Shown here one piece after another: positions 56,480 to 64,000 of a DNA stretch of 64,000 nt (positions are counted from its first letter, which is position 1; each line of letters starts with the position of its first letter). The notes beneath the pieces are model-generated. The model was not told the origin of the DNA and did no database searches. It saw only the letters and a list, made by a program, of their open reading frames with translations. The translations under genes were made by a program, and so were the position numbers. Source of the stretch: Rhyacophila brunnea (Eukaryota > Arthropoda > Insecta > Trichoptera > Rhyacophilidae); NCBI GenBank assembly GCA_022495005.1, contig JAGYXB010000659.1, forward strand, positions 868,001-932,000, in the 5' to 3' direction.

Positions 56480-56940
56480 ATATGGTTGGGCCAATTATGG
56501 TCGCTTTTTCCCACCTACCTAAAATCCCCAATTATTGTCGCAAGACCAAGCGACCACAAGTCACGGATAATCAGTCGACCGTAACATTATGTTACTTCAA
56601 GACAGCGGACGCGCCAAGGCTTGTTAAAGCTAAGACTCTATCGCACCGTGTTCTGATACCGTACAACCGAATCCGTGTTAACCACATAGTGATTCATCCA
56701 AAACGCATCTGTTCGACCTTCGTTGCGTCAAATCAGATATGGTTTTAGTGAACGTCGCGTCTATCATTCATCCTAAGCTTGTCATCATCATTTATCCGAA
56801 AACCCGAGTTAAATCGTGAGAGTGACATTCTGAACTGTCCGTTTACCGTGAACACCGAAAATCACCTGGCATCCTGTTTAAACCCCCCCCTAGATCCATA
56901 ATCCACAAGTATCTTCCAATTACAGTTCACTGCAAAAAGC
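56480..56940 (-). repeat. dispersed repeat E with C8 run, copy 2
   Basis: Inverted relative of 50805-51310. On the minus strand it gives GGATTATGGATCTA plus eight G (plus-strand C run 56883-56890), AACAGGATGCCAGGT, GTAAACGGACAGTTC, CACTCTCACGATTT, GCAACGAAGGTCGAACA and CTGTCTTGAAGTAACA. The 88-codon plus frame here is antisense to the other copy's orientation and is not conserved there. Confidence 0.78.
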
Positions 56941-56944
56941 GCAA

Positions 56945-57985
56945 CCATAATACGTTATATTCCTGATTCGTTCCATATTTTTTTTAAATAGTATTTGGTA
57001 CAACACAATGCTATTGTCGAACAGGAACTTATTGTCTACGTGTTAAAACTGCGAACTAACAAGCCCCTCCTATGCAGTTAATCTTACTTCCGATTCAAAT
57101 GAGGAACGCTCCTAAATGTATCATTTCATTTTACGCTTTCGCGGTGTACGGATCTATCAATTTACGTAATTTGATGCTTTCTATAATAAAAATATTTGTA
57201 AAACGATAAGGGGTGATAACTAAATTACCATTAGTAACCTTTTGGTTTATTGCGCAGAAGAAAAGGAGTCGCATCTAAAAAGAGAGCCGATACAATATTT
57301 AAACACGCGTTGCCGCCATGATAGGTACGTCACTGAGAAATCTTCCATTTGCGACTACAGCCACTTCTGGTTATCGACGAGATCTTGTTGTCGGGCAGTA
57401 GTCTTGTCAACGTAATGACGTAATCTGTAGCTAGATAATTTGTGAATGTATTTAAAAATAATGGAAACAGAAAAGAAATTGACTGCAACGGAATAATAAA
57501 TTCATTTCATCAGAGGATTCTGAGTTGATTACTTCTTGCTAATGAATTCCCGGATTATCAGGCTGACATGAGATACAATGGGTAAAAATGTGACCCTAAC
57601 AATATGCGGATTAGGTGAAAACAATGGGCGCGAAGGGCTCAGACAGTCTGTTTGGCAACAAAGCGATTCATATTATCAAATCAACCAGGCTTATTTCATT
57701 CGGCATCATTATTATGATGTGTTTCATCAATATTCGCACGCTGTCGTCATGCAAATGCAAACTCATTCGCTAATGGGGTAACTCGATACCCATATACGTT
57801 CCTGTACGCCTAATACTTTTTACCTACAATAATATACTAGGAGATTATTAAATTTCATCATCCACTATGACTAATGAATGCAGCATTTTTAGTAGGCATC
57901 TACAAAGTGTGTAATGCAAAAACGTTGTTGAAAACCGTCTCTACTATTCAATTAAAAATAACTTAAAATATTCGCATATAATTGA
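56945..57985. other. no gene recognised
   Basis: Contains a 67-codon plus frame (57578-57781) with a His/Tyr/Gln-rich translation and no recognisable domain; not called as a gene. Confidence 0.4.
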
Positions 57986-57989
57986 TATC

Positions 57990-58310
57990 TACCTTAACTT
58001 AATATACTAAAACCGACAGCCAACATTATAACGCATTTGGATAAGCAGTCCATGTAACAACTACCTATTAAAATCGTCGTAATTCAATAATATGCCCGTA
58101 GGTTAATTGGAAAAGTATACTGGCGCGAATCCAGCAGATACAGGTTCAAGTCCCGTCGGGTGTCGTATTTTTTCCACAAAATGATATTTTTTAGTGTGGA
58201 TATGCATGATATGTTTTCAAATTATGTATATTCAATAAATGGAATGTTACATTCTCAAATCTTGTGTCTTATTCGTTGAATAAAAGCAATAGTTTATTAT
58301 TTTAGTTTAG
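57990..58310 (+). repeat. tRNA-headed repeat family A, complete-looking copy
   Basis: The 5' module GCCAACATTATAACGCATTT (itself A-box-like) and CATGTAACAACTACC precede the tRNA-like head 58092-58163. Acceptor ATGCCCG/CGGGTGT pairs with wobble. Anticodon-like arm CTGG-CGCGAAT-CCAG; B box GGTTCAAGTCC in a T-arm with one mismatch. The 3' module follows: TAGTGTGGATATGCATGATA, GTTTTCAAATTATGTATATT, GGAATGTTACATTCTCAAAT and TTCGTTGAATAAAAGCAATA. Confidence 0.8.
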
Positions 58311-58314
58311 TTCT

Positions 58315-59195
58315 TACTCATATTTTAATATTTTGCTGGCATAAAGCTGACTTATTTATGTCAATACTTACTACTATGCATAAGGCCCTAAGATCCGTTA
58401 ATTAATTATACTCATGATACAAATAACATAGCAAGTAATAATGTGGAAAATACTTTATAATTTGAATTAATACTAATTGAGTGTTCAGCTTTAACAACGT
58501 AATTGCCCTAATATGTATCGTAACTTTGTATGAAGTTATAATCATTTAACGACATGCACAAAACTGTCGTGCGGCACTGAACCTGAATTGAAAAACTGTA
58601 AAGCCGTTGAATAAAACCTTATTCATATAAGTAAACTAGCCTTTAACTGCATGATGTTTTGTGTTTGATTTTTTTTATAAATCTAATTAACTTTCTATAA
58701 AATCAAAATTTGCAGTTCTGCAACACCATAATAATATATTATAATATAGATGGACCACATAAAAAAATTTATACCTTTAATTTATTGAATTACCACATGA
58801 TGAGATTATAATAACTAGTATGAAATTAGACAATGATTAGGTATAAAAAAAACTTAAAAAATAAGTTGATGGCAAATGAACAAAATAAATGAAAATAGCG
58901 TTAATGCGAGTGACGCATTACGCACTGAAAATAAATAGTTTAATAATAATTGCTTTTTTTTTAATTTAAGACCGAATATTATACACAATAATTTAGAATA
59001 TAAAATTATTTTTTATTACAAATACATAATGTTGAAAAGATTCCAACCATAAATACCATTTAGAAAAAACTAAATATCCTTTCTGCGAATAATTCATAAG
59101 AATGAAATACTTAAGGTATTTTAAATTTCGTCAATATATTGCTACCGTCTTTATAATTTAAAACAAGGTAATAATATTACTAGCGTTGATTCCTA
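58315..59195. other. AT-rich DNA, nothing recognised
   Basis: No features noticed. Confidence 0.45.
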
Positions 59196-59199
59196 CACG

Positions 59200-59460
59200 A
59201 ACGGTTTTACCGGTCACGGAGGGAGGTGTTAGGAAAATGGATGGCGGTTAGGACGCCTCGGGAGGCACGATTATCGTTTCTCGTATCGTAAAAGCAACGA
59301 ACCAAACTACATAACGCGATAGTTTCTCCACACCGGAAGTATACATTGCGCACATGCGTGATAATGGTAGTGTCCTGTGATTTAAAAACAAATGTTTCAT
59401 ACTGAAAAGTTTATTGCAACGTTTGACGGCCACTTAAATGGCCGGTAGCCTGCTCATGTA
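59200..59460. other. GC-richer patch, possible regulatory DNA
   Basis: GGTCACGGAGGGAGG, GCGCACATGCGTG (close to the NRF1 palindrome) and a hairpin GGCCACTTAAATGGCC occur within 250 bp of otherwise AT-rich DNA. A 61-codon minus frame (59248-59433) overlaps without a recognised domain. Function unknown. Confidence 0.3.
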
Positions 59461-59464
59461 GAAT

Positions 59465-60115
59465 GGCCCTAAAATTACAAGCACGCCATATACGAATGCA
59501 CAATTCATTTTATTAAATTATTGTGAATTTCTAAAATGCTGAATCTTTTGAATTATGTTTGCCAAAAATCGCTTTATCTATGCTATGAATGCGTAACTCT
59601 GTCCAATTATGGTAAAGATTATAAAAAAATATATAATACAATACATATTATACACAAATTATCAAAATTAATAATTATAAACACAAATGCATACAAAGAA
59701 AACACATAAATATATTATTAAGACATTAATTGTATGCCCATTTGTAGGGTTGCCAGTAGTACATTAAAATAATCAATTAATAAAAGCGAAGTCAGTGATT
59801 TTAATAAAAATAATACAATAGTCTATAAATTAATTATTTCATTACCACTATAATTCTCTTGCGTGACCTTCAATACAATTTCCAGTACCTTATGTATACC
59901 TTTAGTAGACATTGAAGGATGCGCATTGATAAAGCTTAATCAACGAACCATAGCATATGATTAATAATATTTTATTAAAATATTTTAATATACAATCTTT
60001 AAATGCCTACTAAGAGGAAAAATTACATTTTTTTTGTTAAGCAGCAATAAATGTTATACGTTATAATTAGGTTTTTTTTATTTTTAAAAATGTACCTAGA
60101 TGAAAATGGGTAAGA
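59465..60115. other. AT-rich DNA, nothing recognised
   Basis: No features noticed. Confidence 0.45.
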
Positions 60116-60119
60116 ATTG

Positions 60120-60310
60120 TATAACTTAATGAAGAAATAATCGCTGGACAAATTACATAATCCAGTAGTATCCAATGGGTGTTAAGAGATCTACAGAGAT
60201 ACAAAAGTATGTTTTATTGATAAGATAACCAAGCTTAGCAGAATTAAGTGGAGATAAAAGAAAGTGAGATAGCGATTGATACAGCATAGAAATACCTTCA
60301 TCGAGAAGAC
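60120..60310 (+). pseudogene. strongly decayed RTE-type LINE relic
   Basis: Plus strand, in changing frames: RRNNRWTNYIIQ, then DKITKLSRIKWR and NTFIEK. These parallel RRRDNRWTNLVIQW, DETIKFSGSTW and EAFIQQW of the 38.4-kb relic, in the same order and spacing. Many stops; recognition rests on that comparison. Confidence 0.4.
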
Positions 60311-60391
60311 AAATATCATTATAGTTGTACTGCAGGTATACGTAAGCCTAAATATACGAAAAGACGAATGACGGATCAATAAAAACTGTCA

Positions 60392-60412
60392 ATATATATA
60401 TATATATATAAT
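60392..60412. repeat. (TA)n microsatellite
   Basis: About 20 bp of alternating T and A, directly visible. Confidence 0.9.
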
Positions 60413-60517
60413 AATAATATGATTCATACAAATTTCCGATAATTTTGAATTTTAATTTTAATAGTCTATAATACTAATACGCAAAAGGTGAGGTCACATT
60501 AGATTTATCTGATTTTC

Positions 60518-60602
60518 AAAAATCCTGGGTGCCTATGTGATTGTTTCACTTCTACTACTGCAATACTCTATTTCACTACACTACTATCACTGTGGTGTTA
60601 AA
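60518..60602 (+). repeat. dispersed repeat G, copy 2
   Basis: AAATCCTGGGTGCC, GTGATTGTTT, ACTACTGCAATACTCT and GTGGTGTTAAAA line up in order with 19248-19340. Confidence 0.5.
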
Positions 60603-60609
60603 AGATAAA

Positions 60610-61500
60610 TATTCTTTAATTTAAATTGAATTTAAATTCAAATTCTAAACAATCTAACAACGTAAATAATTACAACTATTTCTTTTACACGTTTGATTTA
60701 GCAACCTTGAAACAGTAACGTCCCGTGGGGGTAGGCAGATTGAGCATCGCTTGGGGACAGCAGTTACTCGAAGGGCGAAACATATATCGATATAACTACC
60801 TAAACTGAGTACCTAATAACGAAAATATCTTTCCTTTAAAAAAAATCACCTCACTGATTGGAAACAAAATGCATCAATTAACATAAACGGTTTATCATGA
60901 CTGTAATTTTTTGTCAGGTTCGCGATGTCTAGTTTACTTTCATTGCCTTTCGATGTCATTGGTGACCAGAAATGACACGAGCACGCATAATAAAAATATA
61001 ACAAATTGGGCGGCATTTTGACTAGAGACGTCACTGCCTCGAAATTATAATAATTAATATATTTAAACAAATTTATCAGAATAGTATATTTTTTACTAAA
61101 CTTTATTAGCGGTGTGCAGATCTCCGGTCAACTATCATAAATCAATCTATAAACTGTGCCATAATAAATAGTCCAGTATTTATCGTCTACAAGAGACGCC
61201 GTGAGATAAAAGGCTATTCCGTTGTAATTTTCGCGCTTTGCTAGACGGAACAATTATTTGACTAATGAATGACCTAAGGCGTATAATTTTCTCTCTTCCT
61301 ATTAAGGTCTGATCTACTGTAACATAACACAGTGGTGTTTCTATCCGAACAATACACACTTATGTTAACATAAATATTAAAAAAAAAAAAACATTTTATT
61401 TGAGATAAAATTTGTTTAAATATTTTGTACGGAAAGAGCCCAATACCTTATAGTTCAATATTATTCTAATCCGCATAGTACTTATATTAAATTTAAAATA
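60610..61500. other. no gene recognised
   Basis: AT-rich; a short GC-richer bit at 60719-60770. The 74-codon minus frame at 60846-61070 has no recognised domain. Confidence 0.4.
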
Positions 61501-61504
61501 TTAT

Positions 61505-62080
61505 AGCTCATGACCCCCACGTATCCTGAAGTTGGCCCCCATAGCTATCGTTAAGGACAGTGCGATGTTATACAATTTAGTGGTCGCTAAATGGTATCCC
61601 AGCGTTCCACAAAGTAAAATTAAGGACATTCTATGTATTTTTAGCGATTTTATGTATTTATATATAAATATGTACACTTAAATTATTGCGTTGTCGACTC
61701 TCGGCATTCAATTATGAAGCACTGTTCACGACCTCCTTTTATCGTAGTAAAGTAACATGCGACCTTTCAATATATGACAAAAAATAAACATTTTTTATTA
61801 GTCGGGAAGCACACCAAAAATAATAATTAAAATAAATTTCTACATATGAATTATCATTTAATTATATCAATCATCACATGACATCGCATTGCATATTTAT
61901 AAATGTTAATAATTTCAAGTAAAGTAGCAGGCAACTTTTTTTTTACTATCGGCAATTTTATGATGTGTGTTTATCTGACTTAACTGATCGACCTGCTTAG
62001 CCGGGCCTCCTCTTAGCCCGGGCCTCCAATCTAGAGCTCTGTCAGTCCTCCTTGTGGGGGCCATGTTAAAGCTAATTGGT
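61505..62080. repeat. dispersed repeat I, copy 2
   Basis: C-rich ends (ATGACCCCCACG; GTGGGGGCCATG) bracket an AT-rich centre that shares TATCG(C/T)TAAGG, ATTTTTAG(C/T)GATT and CACTTAAATT with 34262-34625. The end pair is roughly inverted, as in worn hAT-like elements. No target duplication found. Confidence 0.45.
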
Positions 62081-62084
62081 ATGA

Positions 62085-62600
62085 TTACTTTCCATAAATT
62101 TAGTTTATCTGATTTCTCTAATTTAATAACTAATTCGGTTTCAACATCATTATCATAGTCGTAACAATACAGTTATAACCGAAATTTCTATCGACTAAAA
62201 AACTAAATTTGTATAATTTATATTATTAAATTCTCAATTAAATTATGAAGAACGCACGCATTTACCCTTACATATTACTTTTTGTGATTATTTTACACTT
62301 TCATCTGCCTATTATTATTGGACAATTTTAATGAGATATACTTAATTAACATTTATTTATTATTCAATGTCTATGTGCACTGTTGTTATCCTTACCATAC
62401 ATTCTTACATTAATTACATAATTATTTTAAATTTCAATGGAAAAACATTATTAAAATATAATTAATATACATATGCATATATTGAGAGTGGTCAACATCC
62501 TCAGCCATGATGGTAAGACAATTTTAAATGCACTTATATCAATCTTCTTCGGTTTAGGAGTATTATAATTGTAAACATATTCTAAAACAAGCCCAGAAGT
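62085..62600. other. AT-rich DNA, nothing recognised
   Basis: No features noticed. Confidence 0.4.
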
Positions 62601-62604
62601 GTAC

Positions 62605-62735
62605 ATACTTACTAGAAAAAAAATATGCCGAATGGGAGACGAATGGAACAAATGTGTATATTTAAAAATATAATCGTATATTCCTAAATCTTGTGTATTT
62701 ACTATTTACAATGAATAAAAAACAGTTTAATTAAA
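62605..62735 (+). repeat. possible family A tail fragment
   Basis: TACTAGAAAAAAAATATG and CCTAAATCTTGTGTATTTAC followed by AATGAATAAAAAACAGTTTA resemble the 3' module of the tRNA-headed family. No head is present and the match is patchy. Confidence 0.35.
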
Positions 62736-62739
62736 ACTG

Positions 62740-63500
62740 TGCTGGACACACCGCGGCATCTCATCTGAATAAATTAGTTCAATCGCACAGGTTCAGCAAT
62801 TATTCTTTTGGCTTAATGCTATACTACTGTAAAACGAACTTCTACCAACTAAATGCTATCATAATTAATTAACAAAATATATAAATATTATGTAAATGCC
62901 AGTAACGCCACTGCCTTAAGAATCCTGGTAGAAAAATAACTCAGATTATTTTTTAATATAATATTGGTATTTCTTTGTAAGGGATTCTAAGTGTTTATGA
63001 AACCCATTATTTGTAATCGATTTTATAATTTGCAATGTTTATTGATTATGCTATGGTAGGTACAATATCACCATGCTATTAAGGGTCTATAATATCTGAA
63101 TAAGGGTTCGTAATAATGTTGCTGCTAATGTTCTATGACCTATACTATATTATTATCATAATAATATACTAGTAGATGCTAAGTGTTTTATTATGAAATA
63201 CATTACACTATCGCTCCATAACTTGTGAGGAAAGAGATGATTTTAGGTGTTTTTGCCTTATACTACTAAACCTACAAGAAAAAAATACAAATAATATTTA
63301 TATGTGATACAAAATTATTTGGCCAGTCATTAAGTAGATAATTTTCTTGTTTTTTCATCTGCTGTCATACTCTGTCAACAATTGGATATTTTCAAACATG
63401 TAAAATCACGTTCCATTATCACATCTTATTATATAATATTATATATGTGTAGTTTCGTTTTAATATTTACATTTTTTTTAATAAAAAAGAATGGACCTTC
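62740..63500. other. AT-rich DNA, nothing recognised
   Basis: No gene or repeat recognised. Confidence 0.45.
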
Positions 63501-63504
63501 ATAA

Positions 63505-63645
63505 TAATTTAGGCTCGATTCCCGGTGAGGACACAATATTTATGCGTTTTTCTCAAAGCCTGGATGTTTGTAATTCTTCAAAATTTCTAACAACCACCTT
63601 GTACGAAAAAACAAGGACATGGTTATTAATAATTCTAAAAAAACT
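63505..63645 (+). repeat. tRNA-like SINE (family E), copy 2
   Basis: A B-box-like GGCTCGATTCCCGG is followed by TATTTATGCGTTTTTCTCAA and AGCCTGGATGTTTGT, the order also seen on the minus strand at 7235-7405. The 5' half of the head is missing or unrecognisable. Confidence 0.5.
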
Positions 63646-63649
63646 CCAT

Positions 63650-64000
63650 TGAGTATGTAATGAACCGAACATAATATAACCATATACATATTATGTGGGT
63701 CTATTCTATACATAATGCGGCTATCGACGGTAGTTTATCATAATTATGTATTTTGGCGGCTAAGTTAACCGTGTAAACTGTCAAAAAGTGCTATGTTTTA
63801 ACAGCCCTTCTCTTAGCTGTGTTAACTTTTAAAGCGATTCGCTTTTTATAACATTTTTGTCGTATTCCGCTAGCGTGTCTGCAGCTGTCCAACATTTTTT
63901 TGTTAAAAAAATGTATTTACTATGTAGGTACTTAAAAATTTTGCTCTACCTACATGGGAATTAGGATGATTCTTTCAAATTTACAATCACACTTTGGCCT
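63650..64000. other. no gene recognised
   Basis: AT-rich to the window edge; no feature noticed. Confidence 0.4.

Noticed and set aside
56482..56748. 88-codon plus-strand frame with less biased composition
   Set aside because: It lies within dispersed repeat E and is not kept in the related copy at 50805-51310.

Overview
The window is AT-rich eukaryotic DNA, probably from an insect and most likely a lepidopteran. The reasons are: a core of TTAGG-type pentamers (the insect telomere repeat); RTE-type non-LTR retrotransposon tails ending in (TGA)n; abundant tRNA-headed SINE-like repeats; and many small hAT-like and PIF/Harbinger-like foldback elements. The species cannot be named from sequence alone. 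I find no host protein-coding exon I would defend. The stretch behaves like intergenic DNA or the inside of a very large intron, so nearly all supportable annotation is mobile-element debris plus a few GC-rich patches.

Layout. 0-6 kb: mostly featureless AT-rich DNA with a 305-bp tandem duplication (3401-3995) and LINE 3'-end debris (1876, 2596, 4040-4570). 5.7-9 kb: a foldback repeat, a CpG-rich patch (6433-6700), a small perfect-ended MITE (7676-7783) and tRNA-like repeats. 11-18.6 kb: a non-autonomous hAT element with perfect 8-bp target duplication (11156-11621), several copies of a tRNA-headed family, a 992-bp TIR element, and an element whose arms enclose 16 telomere-like pentamers (18273-18503). 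19-24 kb: reverse-transcriptase relics, one split by a PIF/Harbinger-like MITE; an inverted pair of tRNA-headed repeats (22385-22995); a foldback repeat (23386-23835). 24.8-31 kb: a SINE, the best preserved LINE reading frame (27018-27552, minus), and more LINE ends. 32-36 kb: a direct-repeat-flanked tRNA-headed unit and a three-unit foldback array (34751-35398). 38-48 kb: RTE and Jockey/CR1-like LINE ends, a second hAT element (41825-42333), and a CpG island with NRF1, CCAAT and ATF-like motifs (43500-43740). 48-64 kb: further LINE ends, tRNA-like SINEs, two inverted copies of a G-run repeat (50.8 and 56.5 kb) and a 403-bp foldback element.

The elements work together only as a mobile-element ecology. 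RT-encoding LINEs are all 5' truncated and mostly broken. Non-autonomous DNA elements depend on transposases that are absent here. tRNA-headed repeats would depend on Pol III and LINE machinery. Nesting (a MITE inside an RT pseudogene, a dispersed repeat inside a LINE 3' end) gives some relative ages. The items most worth following up are the TTAGG-core element, the tRNA-headed modular family, the foldback tandem array, and the ORF-less CpG island near 43.6 kb.
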